Positions 1 through 7,395 of a stretch of DNA of 17,380 bases are shown here, piece after piece. The notes under the pieces are model-generated. The model ran no database searches. It saw only the letters and a program-made list of their open reading frames with translations, and was not told where the DNA came from. Origin of the DNA: Aeromicrobium sp. (GTDB lineage: Bacteria > Actinomycetota > Actinomycetes > Propionibacteriales > Nocardioidaceae); assembly GCA_023254755.1 (NCBI GenBank), contig JALRKU010000496.1, positions 1 to 17,380 on the forward strand, written 5' to 3'. The position numbers were made by a program, and so were the translations under genes. Positions within the stretch are counted from its first letter, which is position 1; each line of letters begins with the position of its first letter.

Positions 1-164
1 CCATCTTCTACGAGGACGACACCCCGTCGGAGTGGAAGGAGTACTACGACGCGAACGTGCACTTCTTCGACGACCTGGGCTCCCCGGGTGGCGCGGCCAA
101 GCTCGGCGAGCTGGACACCGATCACGCGATGATCGCCGCGCTGCCTCCCCAGAACCAGGAGTGA
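1..164 (+). CDS. fdxA: 7Fe ferredoxin, C-terminal part (partial)
   Basis: The window opens inside this gene; the first full codon is at 3 and 53 residues remain before the TGA at 162-164. The visible tail (YEDDTPSEWKEYYDANVHFF, then DLGSPGGAAKLG and a final ALPPQNQE) is the characteristic C-terminal extension of actinobacterial FdxA/FdxC-type ferredoxins, which carry one 3Fe-4S and one 4Fe-4S cluster in the N-terminal part. The cluster cysteines lie outside the window, so cluster type is taken from the family and not seen. Such proteins are small cytosolic electron carriers. The stop overlaps the dapC start in a GTGA, so the two are very probably cotranscribed; fdxA next to dapC is also known in mycobacteria (fdxC-dapC). 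Confidence 0.88.
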   Translation, partial: IFYEDDTPSEWKEYYDANVHFFDDLGSPGGAAKLGELDTDHAMIAALPPQNQE

Positions 165-1279
165 GCGAGCGCGTCGTGCCCCGTCGGGACCCGGTGTCGA
201 GTCGGTTCCCGGACTTCCCGTGGGACACGCTCGCCGACGCGAAGGCGCGCGCGTCCGCGCATCCCGACGGCATCGTCGACCTCTCGATCGGCACCCCGGT
301 CGACCCCGCGCCCCGTCTCGCGCAGGACGCGCTGGCTGCCGCGGCCGACGCCCACGGCTACCCGACGGTGTGGGGTCCGGAGTCCCTGCGCGCGGCGGCG
401 GGGGCATGGCTGGAGCGACGCTTCGCGATCCCCGGCGTCACGCCGCGGCACGTGCTGCCGACGATCGGCTCCAAGGAGCTGATCGCCAACCTCTGCGTGC
501 AGCTGGGCCTCGGCCCCGGCGACCTGGTGGGTCTGCCGGAGCGCGCGTACCCGACGTACGAGGTCAGCGTGCGCTACGCAGGCGCCACGCCCGTCCGCTC
601 CGACTCCACGAGCGCCTTCGACGACCGGTCCCCGGCGCTGGTCTTCGTCAACTCGCCGGCCAACCCCCACGGGCAGGTCCTGGACGCCGACACCCTCCGC
701 GCGTGGGTCGAGCTCGCGCGAGAGCGGGACGCCGTCCTCGTCTCCGACGAGTGCTACCTGGAGTTCGTCTGGGAGGGCGACCCCGTGTCGGTGCTGCACC
801 CCGACGTCAACGGCGGCTCCTTCGACAACCTGCTGTCCCTGCACTCGCTGTCCAAGCGGTCGAACCTCGCGGGCTACCGCGACGCGTTCGTCGTGGGCGA
901 CCCCAGGCTCGTCGGTGAGCTGCTGGCGGTGCGCAAGCACCTCGGCTTCATGCTGCCCAGTCCCGTCGCCGCCGCGATGGAGGCCGTGCTGGGCGACGAC
1001 CAGCACGTCGACGAGCAGCGCGAGCGCTACCGGTCCCGGCGCGCCACGCTGCGCACGGCGCTGGAGGGCGCGGGCTTCGAGATCACCCACTCGGAGGCGT
1101 CGCTGTACCTGTGGGCCACCCAGGGCCGCCCGTGCCGCGAGTCGGTCGACTGGCTGGCGGACCGCGGCATCCTCGTCGCCCCCGGCGACTTCTACGGTCC
1201 CCGCGGCGCCGAGCACGTCCGTGTCGCCTTCACCGCGACCGACGAACGCGTCACCGCCGCCGCGGCCCGGCTCGGCTAG
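161..1279 (+). CDS. dapC: Succinyldiaminopimelate transaminase DapC
   Basis: A 372-residue fold-type I PLP aminotransferase. In the succinylase branch of lysine/diaminopimelate synthesis DapC transfers an amino group from glutamate to N-succinyl-2-amino-6-ketopimelate in the cytosol. Visible family features are an N-terminal FPDFPWDTLADAKA, the substrate/PLP segment VFVNSPANPHG (N168-P169), the PLP-pyridine aspartate D196 in VLVSDECY, the Schiff-base lysine K232 in SLSKRSNLAGYR, and the carboxylate-binding arginine R354 in VRVAF. Length fits the roughly 360-400 residues of actinobacterial DapC. I chose GTG at 161 because it overlaps the fdxA stop by four bases and gives the usual N-terminus; the open frame further upstream only reads fdxA out of frame. 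It converges on the lysozyme-like gene with a 9-base gap. Confidence 0.93.
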   Translation: MSERVVPRRDPVSSRFPDFPWDTLADAKARASAHPDGIVDLSIGTPVDPAPRLAQDALAAAADAHGYPTVWGPESLRAAAGAWLERRFAIPGVTPRHVLPTIGSKELIANLCVQLGLGPGDLVGLPERAYPTYEVSVRYAGATPVRSDSTSAFDDRSPALVFVNSPANPHGQVLDADTLRAWVELARERDAVLVSDECYLEFVWEGDPVSVLHPDVNGGSFDNLLSLHSLSKRSNLAGYRDAFVVGDPRLVGELLAVRKHLGFMLPSPVAAAMEAVLGDDQHVDEQRERYRSRRATLRTALEGAGFEITHSEASLYLWATQGRPCRESVDWLADRGILVAPGDFYGPRGAEHVRVAFTATDERVTAAAARLG

Positions 1280-1288
1280 CCGCGGCGC

Positions 1289-2110
1289 TCAGTTGGTCGT
1301 GGCCACGACCGTGCTCCGCGGAGCCCCGGCGTCGGCACGCCACCCCTCGTCGGAGCGTTCGGCGCTCCACGCACGGCCGTCGAAGTCCACGGTGGTGAGG
1401 CCGAGCCGCGACGCGTTCGCGACCAGGTAGTGCGCCACCGCCCAGCCGCGGGCGTCGACGTCGGCGGCCGTGCCGTCGAGCGGCACGGTCAGGTCGTCTC
1501 CCGACGGCAGCGCCTCGAGGCCGAACGACGTCGTGACCTCGTCGGCGGCGGCGGACGCGCTGCCGCTGTCACCGGGGTTGACGACGCACCAGAAGCGGTG
1601 CGGGCTGTACCCCCGCAGCGCCGAGGCCAGCGCTCGTGCGTAGTCCTCGTGCTGCGCGTACAGCCCGGGGTGCGCCGACCGCTGGACGCGCTGCGCCGCA
1701 TCGGTGATCTCGAGCTCCTCGTAGCCGCGAACCTTCACCAGGGCGTCGTAGAACCTGCCGATCGAGTACCGCGGCCGCATGATCCGCTCGACCGTGCCCC
1801 AGCCCTGGCTGGGACGCTGCTGGAACAGACCGACGGAGTCGCGGTCGCCGTAGTCGATGTTGTGGATCTTCGACTCCTGGAAGGCCGTCGCGATCGCGAT
1901 CGTGGTCGCCCGCGGCGGCAGCCCCCGCTTCTGCGCGAGCGCGGCCATCAGCGACGACCAGCGAGCCTGCTCGGGGTCGATCTGCGCCCGGACCTCGCCG
2001 ACCTCGGCGACGCAGTGCTCGCTGCGCAACGGGGTGCGGTCGCGCAGTCCGACCGAGACGAGCACGACGGCTGCGCCGAGTGCCAGGGCGAGCACCCAGC
2101 GCAGCCTCAC
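1289..2110 (-). CDS. Secreted/membrane-anchored lysozyme-like (SLT-fold) protein
   Basis: 273 residues. Residues 1-22 form a signal peptide or signal anchor (basic start, then LALALGAAVVLVSVGL). The core has the three elements of the lysozyme/soluble-lytic-transglycosylase fold: a helix ending in QES with a candidate catalytic E79, a GLFQQRPSQGWG turn at 94-105 resembling the GLMQ motif, and a FYDALVKV helix at 120-127. This type is widespread in actinobacteria and usually annotated as hypothetical. Muramidase or lytic transglycosylase activity is inferred, not shown. The C-terminal 90 residues (from about 180) are a Ser/Ala-rich linker and a small domain I do not recognise. GTG at 2110 is chosen because it sits 17 bases after the dapD stop and opens the signal sequence; a longer in-frame extension would overlap dapD. 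It probably shares the dapD transcript, placing a wall-cleaving candidate with a wall-precursor enzyme. Confidence 0.72.
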   Translation of the reverse strand: MRLRWVLALALGAAVVLVSVGLRDRTPLRSEHCVAEVGEVRAQIDPEQARWSSLMAALAQKRGLPPRATTIAIATAFQESKIHNIDYGDRDSVGLFQQRPSQGWGTVERIMRPRYSIGRFYDALVKVRGYEELEITDAAQRVQRSAHPGLYAQHEDYARALASALRGYSPHRFWCVVNPGDSGSASAAADEVTTSFGLEALPSGDDLTVPLDGTAADVDARGWAVAHYLVANASRLGLTTVDFDGRAWSAERSDEGWRADAGAPRSTVVATTN

Positions 2111-2127
2111 GAGTCGTCGTCCGGTGA

Positions 2128-3054
2128 CTAGTTGGCGTGCAGCGCCGCGTTGAGCTCGATGCCGGAGCGCGCACCGCGCGGGCGCACCTCGAGGGCACCG
2201 GACTCGGAGTTGGTCCAGAACTGCAGGCCGTCCTCGCCCGAGAGCTGCGCCGCCTTGACCACGGTGCCGTCGGGAAGGCGCACCTTGGAGCCGGCCGTGA
2301 CGTAGGTGCCGGCCGCGACGACGCAGTCGTCGCCCAGCGAGATGCCGATGCCGGCGTTGGCGCCGATGAGGCTGCGCTCGCCGACCCTGATGACCTCCTG
2401 GCCGCCGCCCGACAGGGTGCCCATGATCGAGGCGCCACCGCCGACGTCGGTGCCGTCGCCGACCACGACGCCGGCCGAGATCCTGCCCTCGACCATCGCG
2501 TGGCCCAGCGTGCCGGCGTTGAAGTTCACGAATCCCTCGTGCATCACCGTCGTGCCCTCGGCGAGGTGCGCTCCGAGCCGGACGCGGTCGGCGTCGCCGA
2601 TGCGGACGCCCGACGGCACGACGTAGTCGGTCATGCGCGGGAACTTGTCGACGCTCGTGACGGCCATGTTCAGCCCAGCCGCTCGGGCACGCGCGCGGGT
2701 GATCTCGAAGCCCTCGACCGCGCAGGGGCCGATCGTGGTCCACACGACGTTGGTCAGCAGGCCGAACTGACCCTCCAGGCTCAGGCCGTGGGGGGCGACC
2801 AGCCGGTGCGACAGCAGGTGCAGGCGCAGCCACACGTCGTAGGTGTCGGCGGGCGCCGCCGCGAGGTCGGCGATCTCGGTGTGGACCACCACGCGCTCGA
2901 CGCCGCGGATCTCGTCGGGGCCCGCGAGCGCGGCCAGGTCGACGGCTCCGGGGGCGTCACCGGGCGTGCCGAGACCGGGCTCGGGGTACCAGACGTCGAG
3001 GACGGCACCGTCGGGCGTCACGGTCGCGACGCCGTCTCCGTAGGCAGAAGTCAT
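2128..3054 (-). CDS. dapD: Tetrahydrodipicolinate N-succinyltransferase DapD
   Basis: 308 residues, close to the ~317 of Mycobacterium tuberculosis DapD, whose family it matches. It transfers succinyl from succinyl-CoA to tetrahydrodipicolinate in the cytosol, the step two before DapC. Residues about 1-135 form the N-terminal domain with VVHTEIADLA and GLSLEGQFGLLTNVVWTT. Residues about 140-260 are a left-handed beta-helix of hexapeptide repeats (VRIGDADRVRLGAHL, TTVMHEGFVNFNAGTLGH, GVVVGDGTDVGGGASIMGTL). The MHEGFVNFN stretch (171-179) is part of the trimer active site in the family. Residues 260-308 form the C-terminal segment ending in ELNAALHAN. ATG at 3054 has no clear Shine-Dalgarno but a TAGGTT hexamer exactly six bases upstream. 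The tetR stop lies nine bases before the start, so it may also be read from the tetR transcript. dapE is not in the window. Confidence 0.95.
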   Translation of the reverse strand: MTSAYGDGVATVTPDGAVLDVWYPEPGLGTPGDAPGAVDLAALAGPDEIRGVERVVVHTEIADLAAAPADTYDVWLRLHLLSHRLVAPHGLSLEGQFGLLTNVVWTTIGPCAVEGFEITRARARAAGLNMAVTSVDKFPRMTDYVVPSGVRIGDADRVRLGAHLAEGTTVMHEGFVNFNAGTLGHAMVEGRISAGVVVGDGTDVGGGASIMGTLSGGGQEVIRVGERSLIGANAGIGISLGDDCVVAAGTYVTAGSKVRLPDGTVVKAAQLSGEDGLQFWTNSESGALEVRPRGARSGIELNAALHAN

Positions 3055-3060
3055 GCCCCC

Positions 3061-3066
3061 AACCTA
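3061..3066 (-). promoter_or_regulatory. -10 hexamer for leaderless dapD transcript
   Basis: TAGGTT on the minus strand is followed by six bases (GGGGGC) and the dapD ATG. That places the likely first transcribed base at the start codon. The TAG of the hexamer is also the tetR stop codon. No good -35 is seen at the right distance, so this is a spacing-based call. Confidence 0.4.
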
Positions 3067-3681
3067 GCGATCGGCCCGCTGCCGATCGGCGCGCAGCCCT
3101 CCCACCAGGACCGCGACCACGCGATCGAGCGCGACGTCGAGCGGCAGGTCCTCGAGCAGTCCGCCGGTCGAGAGCGACGCCACGCCGTGGACCGCGGCGA
3201 ACGCGACCCGTGACAGCTCGACCGGGTCGCCGTCGGCGATCGAGCCGTCGGCCTGGCCGTCGGCGACCAGGTCCACGACGACCTGCAGGCAGGCGTGACC
3301 GGCCTCCAGCAAGGCCGGGTCGGCGTCCTCGGCGTGCTTGGAGGCGTACATGACCGAGAGCAGCCCGGGGCGGCTCGTCGCGAAGTCGGCGTAGGCGCGG
3401 GCGACCGCTGCGAGTCGGTCCCACACGTCCGCGGGCCCCGTCGCGGTCGGCCGGCTGGCCGCGGCGAGCTCCTGTGTCATCCGGGCGAATCCGGCCGCCG
3501 CGAGCGCGTCGACCAGGGCCTGACGGTCGCGGAAGTGGCGCGCCGGCGCGGCGTGGCTGACGCCCACGTCGCGGGCGAGGGCGCGCAGCGAGAGCGCGTC
3601 GACCCCGTCCTGCTCCACGACGGCCTCCGCGCGGGCCAGGAGCGCCGCGCGCAGGTCGCCGTGGTGGTACGAGGTCGTCAC
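3064..3681 (-). CDS. TetR/AcrR-family transcriptional regulator
   Basis: 205 residues. An N-terminal DNA-binding domain with a helix-turn-helix at about 30-60 (LSLRALARDVGVSHAAPARH, then FRDRQALVDAL) is followed by an all-helical ligand/dimer domain. The start YHHGDLRAALLARAEAVVEQ is typical of TetR proteins with the WHG-type C-terminal domain. The ligand is unknown. It is divergent from the short-chain dehydrogenase across 62 bases that contain tandem repeats, so the simplest reading is a local repressor of that gene and of itself. GTG at 3681 is chosen because it opens the canonical HHGDLR N-terminus and has a TAGGCT hexamer six bases upstream. Its stop lies nine bases before dapD, so readthrough into dapD is possible. 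Confidence 0.9.
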   Translation of the reverse strand: MTTSYHHGDLRAALLARAEAVVEQDGVDALSLRALARDVGVSHAAPARHFRDRQALVDALAAAGFARMTQELAAASRPTATGPADVWDRLAAVARAYADFATSRPGLLSVMYASKHAEDADPALLEAGHACLQVVVDLVADGQADGSIADGDPVELSRVAFAAVHGVASLSTGGLLEDLPLDVALDRVVAVLVGGLRADRQRADR

Positions 3682-3687
3682 CGACTC

Positions 3688-3693
3688 AGCCTA
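3688..3693 (-). promoter_or_regulatory. -10 hexamer for leaderless tetR transcript
   Basis: TAGGCT on the minus strand, then six bases (GAGTCG), then the tetR GTG. A TTGTCA lies 15 bases further upstream (3714-3709) as a possible, slightly close -35. No Shine-Dalgarno is present. Confidence 0.45.
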
Positions 3694-3697
3694 GCCT

Positions 3698-3737
3698 GAA
3701 GTAGGCGTTGACAACATGAAGTAGGCAATGCCAACAT
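3698..3737. repeat. Two 20-bp tandem repeats, candidate TetR operators
   Basis: Copy 1 (3698-3717) is GAAGTAGGCGTTGACAACAT and copy 2 (3718-3737) is GAAGTAGGCAATGCCAACAT; they differ at 3 of 20 positions and abut exactly. Copy 1 contains the perfect 9-bp palindrome GTTGACAAC (3707-3715). The pair fills most of the 62-bp gap between divergent tetR and SDR genes. It covers the TTGACA -35 of the SDR gene, the expected place for a repressor. Operator function is inferred. Confidence 0.55.
3708..3737 (+). promoter_or_regulatory. Promoter of the SDR gene (-35 TTGACA, -10 CAACAT)
   Basis: A consensus TTGACA at 3708-3713 is followed by an 18-base spacer and CAACAT at 3732-3737, then six bases and the ATG at 3744. 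The -10 is imperfect but the spacing fits a leaderless transcript. Both elements sit inside the tandem repeats. Confidence 0.45.
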
Positions 3738-3743
3738 CTAGTC

Positions 3744-4502
3744 ATGGACCTCACCGGACAGACCGCTCTCGTGACCGGCGCCAGCTCGGGCATCGGTGCC
3801 GAGTTCGCTCGCCGCCTCGCCGCCCGTGGTGCCGCCGTCGTGCTCGTGGCGCGCCGCACCGACCGGCTCGAGGCGCTGGCCGCCGAGCTGCCGACGCACG
3901 CCACCGTGATCGGCCTCGACCTCTCCACTCGGGGCGCCGGACCCGCGCTCGTCACGGCGCTCGACGGGCAGACGATCGACGTGCTGGTGAACAACGCCGG
4001 CTTCGGGCTGCACGGCTCCTTCGTCACCGAGGACCCCGCGCGCCTGGAGGACATGCTCGACCTCAACGTCACGGCGCTCGTGTCCATCACCCGGGCGCTC
4101 CTGCCCGGCATGGTCGAGCGTGGGCGGGGTGCCGTCGTCAACGTCGCGAGCACGGCGGCGTACCAGTCCACCCCGTCGTTCGCGGCGTACGCCGCCAGCA
4201 AGGCGTTCGTGCTGAGCTTCACCGAGGCGCTGTCGCACGAGCTGCGGGGCACCGGCGTGTCGGCTCTCGCGCTCTCACCGGGGCCGACCCGCACCGAGTT
4301 CTTCGACCTGGTCGGCGAGGACGCCGCGGTCGGACGCATGCAGACGGCCGGGCAGGTCGTCGACGTCGCCCTCCGCGCGCTCGACCGGCGTCGGACGCCC
4401 CCGAGCGTCGTGTCCGGTGCCCTCAATCGCGTGACGGCCGCCGGCGTCGGGCTGCTGCCGCGCCGTGTCGCCCTCGCGGTGACCGGCCGCGTCGTCGGCT
4501 AG
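3744..4502 (+). CDS. Short-chain dehydrogenase/reductase (SDR)
   Basis: 252 residues, the usual length of a classical SDR. This is a Rossmann-fold NAD(P)-dependent oxidoreductase with the nucleotide-binding TGASSGIG at 11-18, NNAG at 83-86, N108 in LNV, and the catalytic S136, Y149 and K153 (YAASK). An arginine pair after the second strand (VARRTD, 35-40) suggests NADP(H) preference by family rule. The SPGPTRTEFF segment (178-187) is the common PG motif after the active site. The substrate cannot be told from sequence; the family acts on fatty or keto compounds, steroids and others. The divergent tetR and the repeats over its promoter suggest induction by a ligand. It converges with the LCP gene at 4507, with only four bases between the stops. 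Confidence 0.92.
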   Translation: MDLTGQTALVTGASSGIGAEFARRLAARGAAVVLVARRTDRLEALAAELPTHATVIGLDLSTRGAGPALVTALDGQTIDVLVNNAGFGLHGSFVTEDPARLEDMLDLNVTALVSITRALLPGMVERGRGAVVNVASTAAYQSTPSFAAYAASKAFVLSFTEALSHELRGTGVSALALSPGPTRTEFFDLVGEDAAVGRMQTAGQVVDVALRALDRRRTPPSVVSGALNRVTAAGVGLLPRRVALAVTGRVVG

Positions 4503-4506
4503 GCGA

Positions 4507-5682
4507 TCAGCGCTTCGGCAGCCCGTCCTGGGTGCACAGACCTCCGAGGCGGTCGGTCTGGTCGGCCTTGATGTGGCCGAAGAACTTCAGCGCCCGGTCG
4601 CGGTCCCACCGCACCGAGAAGTCGGCGAGCGGGACCGTGCAGTTGAGGCCGCCGCCTCCCATGACCCCCGACAGCGCCAGGCCGAAGCGGGCCAGCGAGA
4701 TCGGCCCCACGTTGTCGCCGATCGTCAGCGACTCGGCCGACCCCTTCGCGACCGAGTGGTAGCGGAACGGGTTGAGCACGGTCCACGGGGACCGCACCTC
4801 GCTGCCGATCGCGCCGATGACCTCGCGCTGGTTCTGCACGCGCTGGATGTCCTGCGTCGAGAAGCTGTGCCGGTTGCGCGAGTACGCGAGCGCGGTGCGG
4901 CCGTCGACCGTCTGGCACCCCTTCTCGACGTCGAGCCCGGAGTCCTTGTCCTTCAGCCTCTCCTTCGGGCAGATCTCGATCCCGCCGACCGAGTCGACGA
5001 CGTTCACCAGGCCGCCGAAGCCGATCTCGACGTAGTCGTCGATGCGGACCCCGGTGGTCTGCTCGAGCGTCTGGACCAGCAGCTTGGGGCCGCCGTAGGC
5101 GTACGCCGCGTTGATCTTCGTGGTGCCCACGCCGGGCACCGGGACGAGGGAGTCGCGCGGGATCGAGACGAGGACCGACGGGCCGGACCCGACGTGCAGC
5201 AGCATGATCGTGTCGGTGCGAGCGCCGCCGGCGCTGCCGGTCGACAGCTCCTCGCGCTCCTCGTCGGACAGCCCGCTGCGGCTGTCGGAGCCCACCAGCA
5301 GGTACGTCGTGCCGGGCTGCTCGGCCGGCCGATCGCCCTCGGGCTCCGCGTCGACCCGGGCGATCTTGCCCCACGCCCACACGGGCACGGCGATCAGGAA
5401 CACCAGCCACGCGACGAGCAGGAGCAGCACCCAGCGCCACCGGCGCCGTCCCCGGGGGAGAGCCGGACCCGGGCGACTCGGACCCGCGCGACCCGGACCT
5501 GCGGTGCGTCCCCCGCGACCCGACGGCGGCGGCAGGTTCGGCGGGGGCAGGTCGCTGCTGCGCGACGACGACGGGGGAGTCGTCGACGGGGGTGGCGGCG
5601 GAGGCGGAGTCTGCGGGGACGGCTTCTGCGCCGACCGGTCGTCACCGTAGAGCCAGTCGTAGTCGCCGCGGGGGTCGGACAT
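4507..5682 (-). CDS. LytR-CpsA-Psr (LCP) family protein, single-span type
   Basis: 391 residues. Residues 1-80 are a cytoplasmic, disordered Pro/Ser-rich tail with a seven-proline run at 26-32; 84-105 is one membrane span (VLLLLVAWLVFLIAVPVWAW); the rest is an extracytoplasmic LCP domain. Family motifs are GSDSR (131-135), RTDT (155-158), SIPRD (173-177), TKINAAYAYGG (188-198), SRNR (268-271) and DIQRVQNQ (278-285). The conserved Asp/Arg residues bind metal and polyprenyl pyrophosphate. LCP enzymes move glycopolymers such as teichoic acid, arabinogalactan or capsule from a lipid carrier to peptidoglycan. Cysteines 238/256 and 348/383 could form disulfides outside the cell. It is divergent from the next LCP gene. 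ATG at 5682 has no Shine-Dalgarno but TACCTT lies six bases upstream. The polymer substrate is unknown. Confidence 0.93.
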   Translation of the reverse strand: MSDPRGDYDWLYGDDRSAQKPSPQTPPPPPPPSTTPPSSSRSSDLPPPNLPPPSGRGGRTAGPGRAGPSRPGPALPRGRRRWRWVLLLLVAWLVFLIAVPVWAWGKIARVDAEPEGDRPAEQPGTTYLLVGSDSRSGLSDEEREELSTGSAGGARTDTIMLLHVGSGPSVLVSIPRDSLVPVPGVGTTKINAAYAYGGPKLLVQTLEQTTGVRIDDYVEIGFGGLVNVVDSVGGIEICPKERLKDKDSGLDVEKGCQTVDGRTALAYSRNRHSFSTQDIQRVQNQREVIGAIGSEVRSPWTVLNPFRYHSVAKGSAESLTIGDNVGPISLARFGLALSGVMGGGGLNCTVPLADFSVRWDRDRALKFFGHIKADQTDRLGGLCTQDGLPKR

Positions 5683-5806
5683 GGCTCGAAGGTACCTGGG
5701 TGGCCGCCAGAAATTTCGTCGCCGGTCGGCGCGCCCTGAACCTCGGGTCGAGAGTTTGTGTGAATACTGAGAGCCGCTTCAGCACCTTCCCCAGCGTGAG
5801 GACACC
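5683..5806. promoter_or_regulatory. Intergenic region between divergent LCP genes
   Basis: This 124-base gap must hold the promoters of both LCP genes. For the minus-strand gene, TACCTT at 5689-5694 is followed by six bases and ATG (leaderless layout). For the plus-strand gene, a Shine-Dalgarno GAGGA at 5798-5802 lies four bases before ATG 5807. An AATACT at 5763-5768 is a possible -10, but I see no matching -35. The stretch around 5750-5770 is the most A/T-rich part of the gap. No RNA gene or terminator is visible. Confidence 0.5.
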
Positions 5807-7255
5807 ATGTCTGACGTTCGCTTGAGCGTGATGGGCGGCTCGTACGCCCGCGCCGCCGACGCCTCGGCTCGCATCCAGTTCCGCCGCGGTCTGACCCTCA
5901 CCGCGATGACGTTGTTCCTGCCCGGATCGGCACAGATCGTGTCGGGCAACCAGCGCGTCGGCCGCGTCGCGATCCGGGTCTGGATCGCGCTCGTCGCGAT
6001 CGCCGTCACGGTCGCGATGATCGCTCTGACGTCGCGCCGCGGCATGTTCTCGCTGGCCACCAACCCCCTGCTGCTGAAGCTCGTCACCTGGGCGCTCGTG
6101 GCCGCCGCGATCGCCTGGGTCGCCCTCCTGCTCGACGCCTGGCGCCTCGGTCGCCCACTGACGATGGAGCGCAACCACCGGCTGTGGATGACCGGGTTGA
6201 ACTCGGCGTTGTGCTTCGTGACGGCAGGCACCCTGCTCTTCGCGGCGCACACCGTGAGCGCCGGCGGACACGCGCTCGACGCGGTCTTCGCGTCCGACAC
6301 CGTGTCGGAGGCGCAGGGCGGCCGCTACAACGTGCTGCTGCTCGGTGGTGACTCCGGTCCCGACCGTTCCGGCGTGCGGCCCGACTCGTTGACCGTCGCG
6401 AGCATCGACGCCGACACCGGACGCACCGTCCTGATCGGTCTGCCTCGCAACCTCGAGGACGTGCCGTTCCCGAAGGGCTCCGTGATGGACCGGCAGTTCC
6501 CGAACGGCTTCGACTGCGACGACGCGTGCTACCTCAACGGCGTCAACACCTGGGCCAACGACCACGCCGACCTGTTCGCCAAGGAGTACCCGGGGGTGAA
6601 GCACCCGGGCCTGGAGGTCACCAAGGACGCGGTCCAGGAGATCACCGGCCTGAAGATCAACTACTACGCGATGGTCAACATGAAGGGCTTCAGCAAGCTG
6701 ATCGACGCCGTCGGCGGCGTGACGGTCGACGTGCAGGAGCGCACCGCGATCGGTGGCATCGGCTCACCGATCCGCGGGTACATCGAGGCCGGTGAGCAGA
6801 AGCTCACCGGCGGCGAGGCGCTGTGGTACTCCCGCAGCCGCGTGCAGAACGACGACTTCTCGCGCATGGGGCGCCAGAAGTGCGTCATGAGCGCGATGCT
6901 GCACGAGCTGAGCCCGCAGGCGGTGCTGCTCAACGCGCAGAAGATCGCGGCGTCGAGTGCCGAGATGCTCTCGACGGACATCCCGCGGCAGGACCTGGCC
7001 AGGTTCATGGACCTCGCGATCAAGGCCAAGGGCCAGAAGATCTCGAGCGTCTCGCTCGTCCCGCCGGTCATCTACACCGGCAACCCCGACTACCCGAAGG
7101 TCCGTCGCCTCGTGTCGAAGGCGATCGACAAGGCCGAGGGCAAGCGGCCGGCGAACAGCGGCCTGTCGAGGGCCAGGCTGTCGGTGCCCGACGTCTCGTC
7201 CAGCAAGGACCCGCGCAAGGCCAACCAGAGCGACGACGTCGCCGCGTCCTGCTGA
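5807..7255 (+). CDS. LCP family protein, polytopic type (paralogue A)
   Basis: 482 residues. Instead of one anchor it has several hydrophobic segments: about 28-46 with an FLPGSAQI motif, 53-74, 89-112 and 126-150. The LCP domain follows from about 172. The basic loop before the last span (WRLGRPLTMERNHR) argues that the LCP domain is outside. Motifs are NVLLLGGDSG (175-184), RPDSLT (191-196), GLPRN (211-215), GLKINYYAMV (281-290), YSRSR (341-345) and DDFSRMGRQKC (349-359). The Asp/Arg set for pyrophosphate-lipid transfer is present. Extracytoplasmic cysteines are C237, C241, C359 and the very last residue C482, in a tail ending DVAASC. ATG 5807 is supported by GAGGA four bases upstream. Role: ligation of an unknown glycopolymer to the wall. 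The next gene is its close paralogue, 140 bases downstream. Confidence 0.92.
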   Translation: MSDVRLSVMGGSYARAADASARIQFRRGLTLTAMTLFLPGSAQIVSGNQRVGRVAIRVWIALVAIAVTVAMIALTSRRGMFSLATNPLLLKLVTWALVAAAIAWVALLLDAWRLGRPLTMERNHRLWMTGLNSALCFVTAGTLLFAAHTVSAGGHALDAVFASDTVSEAQGGRYNVLLLGGDSGPDRSGVRPDSLTVASIDADTGRTVLIGLPRNLEDVPFPKGSVMDRQFPNGFDCDDACYLNGVNTWANDHADLFAKEYPGVKHPGLEVTKDAVQEITGLKINYYAMVNMKGFSKLIDAVGGVTVDVQERTAIGGIGSPIRGYIEAGEQKLTGGEALWYSRSRVQNDDFSRMGRQKCVMSAMLHELSPQAVLLNAQKIAASSAEMLSTDIPRQDLARFMDLAIKAKGQKISSVSLVPPVIYTGNPDYPKVRRLVSKAIDKAEGKRPANSGLSRARLSVPDVSSSKDPRKANQSDDVAASC

Positions 7256-7395
7256 CCTGTCGTCCCTCGACGCGTCCGAGCCGTGTGGTCCTGGCTGAGA
7301 GGGACCTGTGACTTGCGTCGTCGGTGCGCCGCGGCTCTTCGGCATCGGTGATAATGGCGGTTCCCCCTGCTGACGCACCGCACCAGAAGGACCCG
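7256..7395 (+). promoter_or_regulatory. Intergenic region before the second polytopic LCP gene
   Basis: 140 bases between the tandem LCP genes. A GATAAT at 7350-7355, the only strongly A/T hexamer here, is a plausible -10, about 40 bases before the start codon; no convincing -35 is found 16-18 bases upstream of it. A good Shine-Dalgarno AGAAGGA (7385-7391) lies four bases before ATG 7396. The gene may therefore have its own promoter rather than depend only on readthrough. Confidence 0.4.

Noticed and set aside
5552..5610. Low-complexity purine/pyrimidine run inside the single-span LCP gene, as a possible repeat element
   Set aside because: It simply encodes the Pro/Ser-rich cytoplasmic tail; no repeat unit with flanking structure is present.
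7262..7305. Inverted repeat GTCCCTC / GAGGGAC after the first polytopic LCP gene, possible terminator
   Set aside because: Arms are only 7 bp with a 30-base loop and no T-tract, so it is too weak to call a terminator.
7324..7395. Longer N-terminus for the second polytopic LCP protein from ATG 7324
   Set aside because: It would overlap the candidate GATAAT -10 and has no ribosome-binding site. ATG 7396 has AGAAGGA at good spacing and aligns with the paralogue's start.
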